64,000 bases of DNA from Arthrobacter sp. U41 (GTDB taxonomy: Bacteria > Actinomycetota > Actinomycetes > Actinomycetales > Micrococcaceae): the NCBI RefSeq assembly GCF_007679325.1, contig NZ_VEGI01000006.1, positions 62,001 to 126,000 of the forward strand, in the 5' to 3' direction. The notes beneath the pieces are model-generated. The model saw nothing but the letters and a program-made list of their open reading frames with translations. It ran no database searches and was not told where the DNA came from. Made by a program: the position numbers and the translations under genes. How positions within the stretch are numbered: position 1 is the first letter of the stretch; each line of letters starts with the position of its first letter. Positions 1-9,413 of this stretch are shown piece by piece.

Positions 1-831
1 TCCCGGCTTCTGCTGGCGCGGCTTCTGCCGGCCAGCCCGGCGCGGCGGCAGCGGCAGGAAGCCCGAGGTGGATTCCACGTATTCCTTATAGCCGGGGCGG
101 GCGGACATGGCCTTTTCGGTAAGCGGCTTCCCGGATTTGCCGGCGAGCAGCCAGATCATCAGGGCGGGGGAGAGGATGGTAAGCACGCCCGGCCAGGAAT
201 CAGCGGCAACCAGGAAGATCCCGGCCCAGACGGCGGCGTCGCCGAAGTAGTTCGGGTGGCGGGTGTAACGCCAGAGACCCGTATCGAGCACAGTGCCGCG
301 CCTCGTCGGATCGGCCTTGAACTGAGACAGCTGCCAGTCACCGACCGTCTCGAAGACAAAACCGACCACCCAGAGCACCACGCCAAGCCAGGCCAGCCAG
401 CCGAGGTTTCCGGTGCTGAACATCCCCACCTGGACGGTGAGCGAAACGAAAAACAGGATCACGCCCTGCGGCAGGTACACCTTGCGCAGCGCGTAAATGT
501 TGCGGGAGCCGGGCGCGGAAGAGAGCATGTCCACGTACCGGGGGTCCTCGTGACCGCCCCGGGCCCGGAGGCCGATGTGGAGGGCCAGCCGGATGCCCCA
601 CACGGCCACGAGCGCCAGCAGCAGCAGGCGGCGGCCGTCGTCGCCGTGTCCGGCCGAAAGGAACCAGGAGATGGCGGCAACGACGACGAAGCCGAGGCCC
701 CAGACGGTGTCCATGACGGAATGCCGGCTCTGGCGGACGGCGACGGCGAACGTGACGGCCAGCAGGGCCGCTATCCCGGCCGCAACCCACGGCAGGCTGG
801 CCAGGAAAGCCCCCAGCGGGAAGCCCGGCAT
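1..831 (-). CDS. DUF1295 (steroid 5-alpha-reductase-like) membrane protein, 3' end outside window
   Basis: Reads from an ATG at 831 to the window edge without a stop: 277 codons visible, C-terminus missing. It opens with a hydrophobic helix (MPGFPLGAFLASLPWVAAGI) and carries the DTVWGLGF segment and a late RHPNYFGD motif. Both are hallmarks of DUF1295 proteins, relatives of steroid 5-alpha-reductases and isoprenylcysteine methyltransferases with several membrane helices. The substrate is unknown. The visible tail is basic and Q/K/P-rich. The start overlaps the stop of the hydrolase gene (TGATG), so the two are probably translationally coupled. The family call is fairly sure, the function is not. 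Confidence 0.85.
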   Translation of the reverse strand, partial: MPGFPLGAFLASLPWVAAGIAALLAVTFAVAVRQSRHSVMDTVWGLGFVVVAAISWFLSAGHGDDGRRLLLLALVAVWGIRLALHIGLRARGGHEDPRYVDMLSSAPGSRNIYALRKVYLPQGVILFFVSLTVQVGMFSTGNLGWLAWLGVVLWVVGFVFETVGDWQLSQFKADPTRRGTVLDTGLWRYTRHPNYFGDAAVWAGIFLVAADSWPGVLTILSPALMIWLLAGKSGKPLTEKAMSARPGYKEYVESTSGFLPLPPRRAGRQKPRQQKPG

Positions 832-1589
832 CACAGCACCACCGGAAGACTGGCGCCGGACGCGGGCACCAGGCTGCGGAACGCGTCGGCGCTGCCTCGG
901 ACGTTCCCGCCTGAACTGGCGGCGAAGGCATCAAGGATGAAGCCGGTCGCGAGTGAGTTCCACAGGCCCACCCGCCGGAACATGAAGTGCCCCGCCCCTT
1001 TGAGGGCGACGTAGTCCACGGACTCCGCGACGCCGCCGGCCCGGCGTGCGTAGGCGAGCGAGTTCGCGGGCCTGGTCCAGCGGTCCTCGGTGCCATGGAC
1101 TATCAGGATCCGGCGGCCGGCCACGCGGTTCACCGGGGTGTCGCCGTTGAGCCAGGGGGCGAGCGCGACGACGGCCTCCACCTGAGGGTGGTCCGCCACG
1201 CAGAGTGCGGTCAGGCCGCCCATCGAATGGCCGAGAAGATAGATCGGCACGCCGGGGTGGTCGCGGCTGATGTGGGAAAGTGCCCAGCGTGCGTCCTCGA
1301 CGGGGGACATGTCCTTTCCGTTCCAGCCCCGGTACCGGTTCCGGAGGGTCCAGACGGCCAGCCCGTCCTGTCCACCCCCGCGCCGGAGGGACCGGGCGAA
1401 GGGCAGCATCCGGGCGGGGCTGAGGTGCGTCCCGCGGACGGGTTCGTAGCTGTCCGCGCGGCCGCCATGCAGCACCAGGGCGACCCCCCGGGTTTCCCCG
1501 GTGGCCCCGGCAATGCTCAATGCGGCCCTGGCACCTGCCCCGGCGCCCGCCGCTGCGGGCTCACGGTCGTCTATCTTGCGTCTGGCCAC
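831..1589 (-). CDS. alpha/beta hydrolase
   Basis: 252 residues with a complete alpha/beta-hydrolase triad: nucleophile Ser122 in GHSMGG, Asp169 in HGTEDRW and His201 in GAGHFMF. The HGG at residues 41-43 probably forms the oxyanion hole. The length suits a compact cytoplasmic esterase or lipase; there is no signal peptide or membrane segment. A leading Ala/Gly-rich stretch (about residues 10-30) is likely disordered. The stop overlaps the start of the DUF1295 gene by one base, which implies a two-gene operon. The 248-bp divergent region to the flavoprotein gene (1590-1837) should hold both promoters, but no clear hexamers were recognised. Substrate cannot be inferred. Confidence 0.85.
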   Translation of the reverse strand: MARRKIDDREPAAAGAGAGARAALSIAGATGETRGVALVLHGGRADSYEPVRGTHLSPARMLPFARSLRRGGGQDGLAVWTLRNRYRGWNGKDMSPVEDARWALSHISRDHPGVPIYLLGHSMGGLTALCVADHPQVEAVVALAPWLNGDTPVNRVAGRRILIVHGTEDRWTRPANSLAYARRAGGVAESVDYVALKGAGHFMFRRVGLWNSLATGFILDAFAASSGGNVRGSADAFRSLVPASGASLPVVL

Positions 1590-1837
1590 GCTGTGTCCTC
1601 CACGTCTCGTCCGTCCATTCCATCATGCCTATTGAACATTCGGAGCGGTGCCTCCGGAAGATGGGGCGGGCGCAACCGCCGTCGAGCGGCGCTGCCCTCC
1701 GACCGCGGGCCGGCTCCTCTTGACGCGTCCGGGGCGGAGGAGTAAGCCAGTGCTCGTAAACCTCCGGACGCCATGCCGGCTGGGAGCACAAAGATCGCCG
1801 TCCGGGTCGGAACCACGACGAAATCGACGGTACAGAA

Positions 1838-3211
1838 ATGAACGGAACGATCTTCGATAGCCTGCGCGAACAAGTCCGCGGGCAGGTCATCACGCCTGGC
1901 GACGCGGACTACGACGCCGCGCGGGCGGTACACAACGGCATGATCGACAAGCGGCCGGCAGCCGTGGTCCGCGTGTCGCAGGTGGCGGACGTCATCGCCA
2001 GTGTCAACTTCGCCCGGGACAACTCCCTGGACCTGGCCGTCCGCGGCGGGGGCCACAGCGGCCCCGGCTTTGGCACCGCGGACGACGCGCTGGTCATCGA
2101 CTTCGCCGAGACTTCCGGCGTCCGGGTGGATCCGGCAAACATGACCGCCCGCTCCGAGGCCGGGGCAACCTGGGCCGACTTCAACCACGCCACGCACGCC
2201 TTCGGGCTGGCGACCACAGGCGGGATCGTCGGCTCCACCGGGGTCGCGGGGCTGACCCTGGGCGGGGGCATCGGCTATCTGGCCAGGAAATACGGGCTCA
2301 GTTGCGACAACCTCCTCTCGGCCGACGTCGTCACCGCCGACGGGAAATTCGTGACAGCCAGCGAAACCGAGAACGACGACCTGTTGTGGGCGCTGCGCGG
2401 CGGCGGCGGGAATTTCGGCGTCGTTACGTCGCTGGAATTCCGGGTGCATCCCGTGGACATGGTCCACGCCGGCATCGTCATCTACCCGCTGGAGCACGCC
2501 GAAGCCGTGGCGAAGTTCTACCGCGGGTACCTGGCCGCCGCCCCGGAGGAGTTCGGCGCCTTCCTCGCGTTCCATCAAGGGCCGCCGGTGCCATTCCTCC
2601 CGGAGCAGTGGCACGGGAAACCCGTTTGCATTGTGGTCGGCATGTGGACCGGTGACCTGTCCGAAGGGCCGGCACGCTGGCAGCCGTTCCTCGACGTCGC
2701 ACCGGTGGCAGGATCCATGGTGGGTCCGATGCCTTATCCCGCCCTGAACTCGGCCTTCGACGGAATGTACCCCAAGGGGCTGCTGGCGTACTGGAAAGCG
2801 GCCTTCCTGCCCGAACTCAGCGACGGTGCCATCAGCGCCCACCTCGAGTTCGGGCGCCGCGTGCCCACCGTGCAGACCGCCGTTCACCTCTACCCGATCG
2901 ACGGCGCCGTGCACCGCGTGGGAGCCGCGGACACAGCGTTCCCCAACCGGAACGCCACGTTCTCCCCGGTCATCGCGTGCCACTGGGAGGATCCCGGGGA
3001 CAGTGAAGCCAACATTGCCTGGGTGCGGGGCTACGCGGCGGCGCTGCAGCCCTACTCCGAGGCTGCGGGCTACATCAACTTCATGGACGGCGACGACCTG
3101 AGCCGGGTCGCGGAAAACTACGGGCCGAACTACAGCCGCCTGAGCGAGGTCAAAGCCAAATACGATCCGCAGAACCTCTTCCACGTGAACCAGAACATTC
3201 AGCCCGCGTAG
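1838..3211 (+). CDS. FAD-binding oxidoreductase, berberine bridge enzyme type
   Basis: 457 residues with the PCMH-type FAD domain followed by a C-terminal BBE segment (VKAKYDPQNLFHVNQNI). His73 in RGGGHS is at the position that carries 8-alpha-histidyl FAD in this family. The cysteine that makes the second covalent bond in GOOX/BBE enzymes is absent: the equivalent stretch reads STGVAGLTLGGG, so single-site attachment is expected. Relatives oxidise sugars, alcohols or secondary metabolites with O2. The ATG at 1838 has only a weak ribosome-binding site. No signal peptide is seen, so the enzyme is probably cytoplasmic. The gene is monocistronic and followed by a perfect palindromic terminator. 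Substrate unknown. Confidence 0.88.
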   Translation: MNGTIFDSLREQVRGQVITPGDADYDAARAVHNGMIDKRPAAVVRVSQVADVIASVNFARDNSLDLAVRGGGHSGPGFGTADDALVIDFAETSGVRVDPANMTARSEAGATWADFNHATHAFGLATTGGIVGSTGVAGLTLGGGIGYLARKYGLSCDNLLSADVVTADGKFVTASETENDDLLWALRGGGGNFGVVTSLEFRVHPVDMVHAGIVIYPLEHAEAVAKFYRGYLAAAPEEFGAFLAFHQGPPVPFLPEQWHGKPVCIVVGMWTGDLSEGPARWQPFLDVAPVAGSMVGPMPYPALNSAFDGMYPKGLLAYWKAAFLPELSDGAISAHLEFGRRVPTVQTAVHLYPIDGAVHRVGAADTAFPNRNATFSPVIACHWEDPGDSEANIAWVRGYAAALQPYSEAAGYINFMDGDDLSRVAENYGPNYSRLSEVKAKYDPQNLFHVNQNIQPA

Positions 3212-3227
3212 CCGCCATGCGCCCGAC

Positions 3228-3259
3228 GCCGGGGCGCCCGCCGCGGCGGGCGCCCCGGC
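3228..3259 (+). terminator. perfect 32-bp GC-rich palindrome after the flavoprotein gene
   Basis: Two 15-base arms (GCCGGGGCGCCCGCC and its exact complement) sit 17 bases after the stop with only a two-base centre. There is no T-tract, so it fits a hairpin-only (L-shaped) actinobacterial terminator. Confidence 0.6.
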
Positions 3260-3306
3260 ATGCCATGCGTCAAAACATGGCCGCGGGACCCCGTAAAGTC
3301 TTCGGC

Positions 3307-3324
3307 ATGAGGTTGAACTGCTGA
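3307..3324 (+). other. possible five-codon upstream ORF (MRLNC) coupled to the YibE/F gene
   Basis: ATG AGG TTG AAC TGC TGA ends in TGATG, so its stop overlaps the ATG of the next gene. A TAAAGT hexamer at 3294-3299 lies seven bases before the ATG, which would fit a leaderless transcript. No homology is possible at this length; the reading is speculative. Confidence 0.3.
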
Positions 3325-4793
3325 TGGGCGCCGGACATTCACACACCCCGCAAGGGCATACGGAACCGACGCCCCAGGCGCTCGCCGCCCGGAAGCGGGC
3401 CAACCTCATCCTGGCCGCCATCCTGATCCCGCTGACCCTGCTCACGCTCGTGGCGATGGCGCTTCTGTGGCCCTCGGGCAGCAAAGAGGGGATCACGCTC
3501 GCCAGCCCCTACGCGGCCGCGCCGGGAGTGACGTTCGACACCGGAAAGATCCAGCGCGTGGTCACCGGCAGCTGCATGGACGCCGTCCAGCAGGGCCAGC
3601 CCGGGGCCGACGCGGCGCCGCAACAGGGGTCCGAGTGCACCTTTGCGTTCACGGACCCGGACCGGGGCGGCAACCCCGTCAAGGTGGTCATCAACCCCGA
3701 CGTCGCAAAATCCCACGGCGTGAAGGCCGGCGACAACATCCGCTACCTGAATCTCTCCAAGGCCCAGGGCGCCGCCGCGCAGGGCACCCCGGCCTATGTC
3801 TTTGTCGACTTTGTCCGGACCCTGCCGATCATTTTCCTCGCGGTGCTCTACGCCGTCGTCGTGATCGCCGTGGCGCGCTGGCGTGGACTGCGCGCGCTGA
3901 TCGGGCTGGTCGGCGCCTACTGGGTGCTGGTGTCCTTTATGCTCCCGGGACTGGTGGAGGGCAAGCCGCCGCTCCTGCTGGCGCTCGTGGGGTCCACCGT
4001 GATCATGATCGGGGTGCTGTATTTCGCCCACGGCTTCTCCGCCCGGACCTCGACGGCGCTGCTTGGCACGATGTTCGGCCTGGCGATTACCGCGCTGCTC
4101 GCCGCTTGGGCCACCGATGCCGCCAACCTCGCCGGCGTCGGCAGCCACGATTCCGCCACCCTCGCGAACATCTCGGACAACATCTCCATCTCCGGCATCA
4201 TCCTCTGCGGCCTCATCATTTCCGGCCTGGGCGTCCTCAACGACGTCACCATCACGCAGTCCTCGGCAGTGTGGGAGCTCTGGGAACTGGCCCCGGAAAC
4301 GTCCGCCCGCCAGCTCTTCAGCTCAGCCATGCGGATCGGCCGGGACCACATCGCCTCAACCGTGTACACCATCGCGTTCGCCTATGCCGGTGCGGCCCTG
4401 CCGATACTGATCCTGGTGATGCTCTACGAGCGGCCACTCGGTGATGCGCTCACCAGCGCCGAGCTCTCCGAGGAAGTCATCCGCACCCTCGTCGGCTCCG
4501 TCGGGCTGGTCCTGGCCATCCCGGTCACCACGCTGATCGCCGTGCTCGTGGTCAAGGCAACGGGAATGAAGGCCGCGGGCTTCACGGCAACCGGCGCGAA
4601 GACAACCGGCCCCCTGTCTTCCCGGAGCCGGGCCCTGGAAAACAGTGCACTCACCCACGACGCCGGCCGGCGGCGGGACATCGACGCCGGCGCGCCCGAC
4701 GAGGCTTTCGAAACGGCGTCGGCGGGGCGCCGCGGGGCCTCCGACACCGCACCGGAGGGTCGCCGCGGGCGCCGTGCGGCCGAACGGGACTGA
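3324..4793 (+). CDS. YibE/F-like multi-membrane protein
   Basis: 489 residues. A short cytoplasmic N-terminus is followed by a first membrane helix (about residues 27-50), an extracytoplasmic domain of roughly 100 residues containing two cysteines, then about seven helices. The core (FVDFVRTLPIIFLAVLYAVVVIAVARWRGLRALIGL and LGVLNDVTITQSSAVWEL) is characteristic of the YibE/F family, whose activity is unknown. The C-terminal 80 or so residues are polar, charged and low-complexity. ATG at 3324 was chosen because it immediately follows the overlapping upstream mini-ORF. No cofactor motif is visible. Not obviously in an operon with dusB (65-bp gap). Confidence 0.85.
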   Translation: MGAGHSHTPQGHTEPTPQALAARKRANLILAAILIPLTLLTLVAMALLWPSGSKEGITLASPYAAAPGVTFDTGKIQRVVTGSCMDAVQQGQPGADAAPQQGSECTFAFTDPDRGGNPVKVVINPDVAKSHGVKAGDNIRYLNLSKAQGAAAQGTPAYVFVDFVRTLPIIFLAVLYAVVVIAVARWRGLRALIGLVGAYWVLVSFMLPGLVEGKPPLLLALVGSTVIMIGVLYFAHGFSARTSTALLGTMFGLAITALLAAWATDAANLAGVGSHDSATLANISDNISISGIILCGLIISGLGVLNDVTITQSSAVWELWELAPETSARQLFSSAMRIGRDHIASTVYTIAFAYAGAALPILILVMLYERPLGDALTSAELSEEVIRTLVGSVGLVLAIPVTTLIAVLVVKATGMKAAGFTATGAKTTGPLSSRSRALENSALTHDAGRRRDIDAGAPDEAFETASAGRRGASDTAPEGRRGRRAAERD

Positions 4794-4858
4794 CGCCGGA
4801 TTTTCCACATGGCCGGCGCGGATCCTGCCGATTTGCCCGGATTTGAGACAATGAACGG

Positions 4859-6040
4859 GTGACTGTTGTAGCGACCCCTCCCGCCCTCAAGCTGGAACTC
4901 CCGCCCCTGAAGCTTGGACCCCTCACGGTGGACACCCCCGTGATCCTGGCGCCGATGGCGGGCATCACCAACTCCGCGTTCCGCAGGCTCTGCCGTGAAT
5001 ACGGCGGCGGCCTGTACGTCGCGGAGATGGTCACGTCCCGTGCCCTCGTGGAGCGCACGCCGGAGTCCCTGCGCATCATTTCGCACGATGACGACGAGAA
5101 AGTCCGGTCCGTCCAGCTCTACGGCGTGGACCCCGTCACCGTCGGCCAGGCCGTCCGGATGCTCGTCGAGGAAGACCGCGCGGACCACATCGACCTCAAC
5201 TTCGGGTGCCCCGTGCCCAAGGTGACCCGGCGCGGCGGCGGCTCCGCGCTGCCCTGGAAGATCGACCTGTTCACCTCGATCGTGCAGACGGCCGTCAAGG
5301 AAGCGTCCAAGGGCAACGTCCCGCTGACCATCAAGATGCGCAAGGGCATTGACGAGGACCACCTCACCTACCTCGACGCCGGCCGGATCGCCCGCGATTC
5401 CGGCGTCGCCGCCGTCGCCCTCCACGGGCGCACGGCCGCCCAGTTCTACTCCGGCCAGGCCGACTGGTCCGCGATCGCGCGCCTGCGTGAAGCGCTGCCG
5501 GACATCCCGGTACTTGGCAACGGCGATATCTGGTCCGCCGAGGACGCCATCCGCATGGTCCGCGAGACGGGCGTCGACGGTGTGGTGGTGGGCCGCGGCT
5601 GCCAGGGCCGCCCGTGGCTGTTCGGCGATCTTATGGCCGCTTTCGAAGGCAGCGATGCCCGCCACAAACCGGACCTGGGGCAGGTGGCGGAAGGCGTGTA
5701 CCGCCACGCCGAACTGATGGTGGAAACCTTCGGCAACGACGAAGGTAAAGCGCTCCGCGAGATCCGCAAACACATGGCCTGGTACTTCAAGGGCTACGTG
5801 GTCGGCAGTGAACTGCGGACCAAACTGGCCATGGTGACCAGCCTCGAAGTGCTCCGTGCGACGCTTGACCAGCTGGACCTTGATTCGCCGTACCCCGGCG
5901 TTGACGCGGAAGGCCCGCGCGGCCGCGCGGGTTCGCCCAAGAAGCCCGCCCTGCCCAAGGACTGGCTGCTGGACCGCAAGATGGACGCCGAGCAGTCCCG
6001 CGAGATCTGCCACGCGGAACTGGACGTGTCCGGTGGCTGA
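4859..6040 (+). CDS. dusB: tRNA-dihydrouridine synthase DusB
   Basis: 393 residues with the Dus TIM barrel: LAPMAGITNSAFRRLC near residue 30, and DLNFGCPVPKVTRRGGGSAL with the catalytic Cys117. VLGNGDIWS and GVVVGRGCQGRPW form the FMN phosphate site. FMN-dependent Dus enzymes reduce uridines in the tRNA D-loop with NADPH. GTG at 4859 is the start; an ATG eight bases earlier is out of frame and stops at once. The C-terminal 60 residues resemble the helical tRNA-binding domain with an actinobacterial insertion. First gene of the dusB-dgt-dnaG run; it overlaps dgt by 8 bases. Confidence 0.95.
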   Translation: MTVVATPPALKLELPPLKLGPLTVDTPVILAPMAGITNSAFRRLCREYGGGLYVAEMVTSRALVERTPESLRIISHDDDEKVRSVQLYGVDPVTVGQAVRMLVEEDRADHIDLNFGCPVPKVTRRGGGSALPWKIDLFTSIVQTAVKEASKGNVPLTIKMRKGIDEDHLTYLDAGRIARDSGVAAVALHGRTAAQFYSGQADWSAIARLREALPDIPVLGNGDIWSAEDAIRMVRETGVDGVVVGRGCQGRPWLFGDLMAAFEGSDARHKPDLGQVAEGVYRHAELMVETFGNDEGKALREIRKHMAWYFKGYVVGSELRTKLAMVTSLEVLRATLDQLDLDSPYPGVDAEGPRGRAGSPKKPALPKDWLLDRKMDAEQSREICHAELDVSGG

Positions 6041-7322
6041 AACCAGGACCACGGCACCGGTGCTGGACGGCTATGTGGCCCGTGACTCCGCCCGCTGGGT
6101 GGAAGAGCCGCCCAAGTCCACCTACCGCTCCGACTTCGAACGTGACCGCGCCCGCGTGCTGCACTCCTCGGCCCTCCGCCGGCTCGGGGCCAAGACGCAG
6201 GTGGTGGCCCCGGACACCGACGACTTCGTCCGTACCCGCCTGACGCACAGCCTCGAGGTGGCCCAGGTGGGCCGCGAACTGGGCCGTGCCCTGGGTTGCG
6301 ATCCTGACGTTGTGGACACCGCCTGCCTCAGCCACGACCTCGGCCACCCGCCCTTCGGCCACAACGGCGAATCGGCCCTCAACGAGGTCGCCCATGCGAT
6401 CGGCGGCTTCGAAGGAAACGCCCAGACGTTGCGCCTGCTGACCCGGCTGGAACCCAAAGTTGTTGCCCTGGACGGGCGGCCCGCCGGGCTGAACCTGACG
6501 CGGGCCAGCCTCGATGCCGCGGCGAAATACCCCTGGTCAGCCGCGAACGCGCCCGTCATCCACGGCGAGCGGACCAGCAAGTTCGGCGCCTACGAGGACG
6601 ACCTGCCGATCTTCGACTGGATCCGCGAGGACGCCCCCGAGCGCCGGTCCTGCCTCGAGGCGCAGGTCATGGACCTCGCGGACGACATCTCCTACTCCGT
6701 GCACGACGTCGAGGACGCGATTGTGGCCGGCCATTTCCAGCTCCGCTGGATGGACAATCCGGACCACCGGGCCCGCGTGGTGGGCTACGCCAAACAGTGG
6801 TACCTGCCGCACAACGACCCCGCCGCGATCGATGCCGCCCTCGCCCGGCTGGAAGCCACCAGCGTCTGGGTCCGCGAGGCCGACGGCAGCCGCAAGTCCA
6901 TGGCCGCGCTCAAGGACATGACCAGCCAGCTGATCGGCCGGTTCTGTCAGAGCGCCCTGGCGTCCACCCGCGAGGTGTACGGCCCGGAAAACCTGACCCG
7001 CTACAACGCGGAGCTGATCGTTCCGGACGAGACCGTGATGGAAATCGCCGTGATGAAGGGCCTGGCCACCACCTTCGTGATGACCACCGAGCACCGGCAG
7101 CCCATCTACGAACGCCAGCGCGAAGTCCTGCACGCCCTCGTCACCGCCCTGAGCGCCACCGGAGACCGCCATCTGGAGCCGATGTTCGCGGCCGACTGGC
7201 TCGACGCCTCCGACGACGGCGCGCGGCTGCGTGTGGTGATCGACCAGGTCGCGTCGCTGACGGACGGCTCCGCGCTGGCCATGTATGAGCGGCTCGTCGG
7301 AAGCCTGCCGTCGCTGTGGTGA
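6033..7322 (+). CDS. dgt: deoxyguanosinetriphosphate triphosphohydrolase-like protein
   Basis: 429 residues of the HD-domain dNTPase family. His72 in RLTHSLEVAQ and the His101-Asp102 pair in LSHDLGHPPFGHNGE are metal ligands. The enzyme cleaves dNTPs to deoxynucleosides and triphosphate, which controls dNTP pools. The GTG at 6033 is preferred: it gives the conserved start (VAETRTTAPVLDGY) and an 8-base overlap with dusB. An open frame extends further upstream into dusB but is not conserved-looking. Lies 52 bases before the primase gene, a pairing seen in many actinobacteria. Cytoplasmic. Confidence 0.95.
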   Translation: MAETRTTAPVLDGYVARDSARWVEEPPKSTYRSDFERDRARVLHSSALRRLGAKTQVVAPDTDDFVRTRLTHSLEVAQVGRELGRALGCDPDVVDTACLSHDLGHPPFGHNGESALNEVAHAIGGFEGNAQTLRLLTRLEPKVVALDGRPAGLNLTRASLDAAAKYPWSAANAPVIHGERTSKFGAYEDDLPIFDWIREDAPERRSCLEAQVMDLADDISYSVHDVEDAIVAGHFQLRWMDNPDHRARVVGYAKQWYLPHNDPAAIDAALARLEATSVWVREADGSRKSMAALKDMTSQLIGRFCQSALASTREVYGPENLTRYNAELIVPDETVMEIAVMKGLATTFVMTTEHRQPIYERQREVLHALVTALSATGDRHLEPMFAADWLDASDDGARLRVVIDQVASLTDGSALAMYERLVGSLPSLW

Positions 7323-7374
7323 CGGGAGCCATAACCGGCCTTCCGGCGTCGTACCCGGGTACTAGGATGGCACT

Positions 7375-9315
7375 GTGGCCGGCCTGATCAAACGTGAAGA
7401 CATCGACGAAGTACGCCAGCGCACGGACATCAAGGAAGTCGTCGACGGCTACGTGACGCTCAAGGGCGCCGGCCTGGGCTCCTACAAGGGTCTGTGTCCC
7501 TTCCACGACGAGCGTTCACCCTCGTTCACCGTCCGGCCCCAGGTGGGCAGGTACCACTGCTTCGGCTGCGGCGAGGATGGCGACGTCATCTCCTTCGTGC
7601 AGAAACTGGACCACACGACGTTCCACGAGGCCGTGGAAAAACTGGCCGCCCGGATCGGCTTCGAACTCCGCTACGAGGACGGCGGCTCCGGGCCCAACCG
7701 TGAAGAAGTCGGCCGGCGGCAGCGCCTGCTTGATGCCCACAAGGTGGCCGACGAATTCTTCCGCGCCCAGCTGCTGACCCCGGCCGCCACCGAGGGCCGC
7801 AACTTCCTGCACGCCCGCGGCTTCGACCGCGCGGCGGCGGACCAATTCGGCGTCGGCTATGCCCCGCAGGGCTGGGACTCCCTCCTCAAGCACCTCCGCG
7901 GCAAGGGCTACACCGACCCTGAGCTGAAACTGACGGGGATGTTCTCCGAAGGCGGCCGGGGGATCTACGACCGCTTCCGCGGCCGGCTGATCTGGCCCAT
8001 CCGGGACATCGCGGGGGAGACCATCGGCTTCGGTGCCCGCAAGCTCTACGAGGACGACCAAGGCCCCAAGTACCTCAACACCCCGGAGACGGCGCTCTAC
8101 AAGAAGTCGCAGGTCCTTTACGGGATCGACCTCGCCAAACGCAACATCGCCAAGGACCGCCAGCTCGTCGTGGTGGAAGGCTATACCGACGTGATGGCGT
8201 GCCACCTTGCCGGGATTCCGACGGCGGTCGCCACCTGCGGTACGGCATTCGGCACCGAGCACATCAAGGTTGCCCGCCGACTGCTCTCCGATGACGGCAG
8301 CGGCGGCGAGGTTATCTTCACCTTCGACGGCGACGCCGCCGGCCAGAAGGCGGCCCTGCGCGCCTTCGAGGAAGACCAGCGCTTCGTCGCACAGACGTAC
8401 GTGGCCGTGGAACCCAACGGCGCCGACCCCTGTGAGCTGCGCCAGTCCAAGGGCGACGCCGCGGTCCGTGACCTGATCGGCACCCGGCGCCCGCTGTTTG
8501 AATTCGCCATCCGCGCAGCCCTGAAACGGCACAACCTGGACACCGTTGAGGGCCGGATCGCGGCCCTGCGGGAATCCGCCCCGGTGGTCGCCCAGATCCG
8601 CGACGCCGGCATCCGCCCCGCCTATGCCCGGGAACTGTCGGGCTGGCTGGGTATGCCGGTGGAGGAAGTCAGCCGCGCCGTGGGTGCGGCCGCCAAGCGT
8701 GCGGCCCAGCCGCCGTCGGGCAGCGCCGTGTCCGGCCACCAGGGGCAGGGCAGCAGCCCGGGCCGCGGCTCCGGATACGGCGCGGGATCCGCGCCGGGAG
8801 TTGCGCCGTTGCCGCCGTCGCCCGCCCTGCCGTCCTTCAACCGGCCGGACCCGCGCGACCCCGTGGCCGCCATGGAACGGCAGGCGCTGGAGGTTGCCCT
8901 GCAACAGCCCGGAATGCTGGAAGGCGAGACCTGGCAGCGTTTCTCCGAGGCGAGGTTCTCGACGCCGGCGTACCTGGCCATCCACGAGGCCATCCGGGCC
9001 AACGGGCTGGCGCTCACGGGTGACCCCGTGCGCTGGGTGGAGCAGCTGCTGCACGAGGTGCCGGAGCCGTTGCGCCCGCTGGTGTCCGAGCTGTCCGTGG
9101 TGCCGCTGCCGGCGAGCACCGCCGACGGCGTCCTGCGCTACTGCCGGGACATCCTGGCACGGCTGTTCGAGCTGCAGATCACCAGGGTCAAGGCTGAAAA
9201 GATGGGACAGCTGCAGCGGCTGGACGCGACTTCCGCCCCGGAGGAGTTCCAGCGGCTGAACCGCGAGCTTATGCAGCTGGAGATGCAACGGCGGTCGCTG
9301 CGCTCGGAGGCGTGA
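7375..9315 (+). CDS. dnaG: DNA primase DnaG
   Basis: 646 residues with the full DnaG layout. The N-terminal CHC2 zinc finger uses Cys41, His44, Cys62 and Cys65. A central TOPRIM catalytic core follows (VVEGYTDVMACHLAG, then TFDGDAAGQKAA). A C-terminal helicase-binding domain ends at residue 646 and is separated from the core by a Gly/Ser/Pro-rich linker (about residues 440-495). It makes the RNA primers for replication with DnaB. GTG at 7375 gives the expected start (MAGLIKREDIDEVRQRTDI). Last gene of the dusB-dgt-dnaG run. Confidence 0.97.
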   Translation: MAGLIKREDIDEVRQRTDIKEVVDGYVTLKGAGLGSYKGLCPFHDERSPSFTVRPQVGRYHCFGCGEDGDVISFVQKLDHTTFHEAVEKLAARIGFELRYEDGGSGPNREEVGRRQRLLDAHKVADEFFRAQLLTPAATEGRNFLHARGFDRAAADQFGVGYAPQGWDSLLKHLRGKGYTDPELKLTGMFSEGGRGIYDRFRGRLIWPIRDIAGETIGFGARKLYEDDQGPKYLNTPETALYKKSQVLYGIDLAKRNIAKDRQLVVVEGYTDVMACHLAGIPTAVATCGTAFGTEHIKVARRLLSDDGSGGEVIFTFDGDAAGQKAALRAFEEDQRFVAQTYVAVEPNGADPCELRQSKGDAAVRDLIGTRRPLFEFAIRAALKRHNLDTVEGRIAALRESAPVVAQIRDAGIRPAYARELSGWLGMPVEEVSRAVGAAAKRAAQPPSGSAVSGHQGQGSSPGRGSGYGAGSAPGVAPLPPSPALPSFNRPDPRDPVAAMERQALEVALQQPGMLEGETWQRFSEARFSTPAYLAIHEAIRANGLALTGDPVRWVEQLLHEVPEPLRPLVSELSVVPLPASTADGVLRYCRDILARLFELQITRVKAEKMGQLQRLDATSAPEEFQRLNRELMQLEMQRRSLRSEA

Positions 9316-9413
9316 CGGCTCCGGGGGTGTCCCGGCCGGTCCCATTCGGGGCGCCCGCTCGGTGTCAATTTCACTTCCCGGCCGGGTGTTTGCTAGGCTT
9401 ATATCCGCTTCAT

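Noticed and set aside
1571..3496. Very long minus-strand open frame opposite the flavoprotein gene
   Set aside because: It is a GC-rich antisense shadow: its translation lacks any domain and its composition follows the third codon positions of the plus-strand gene.
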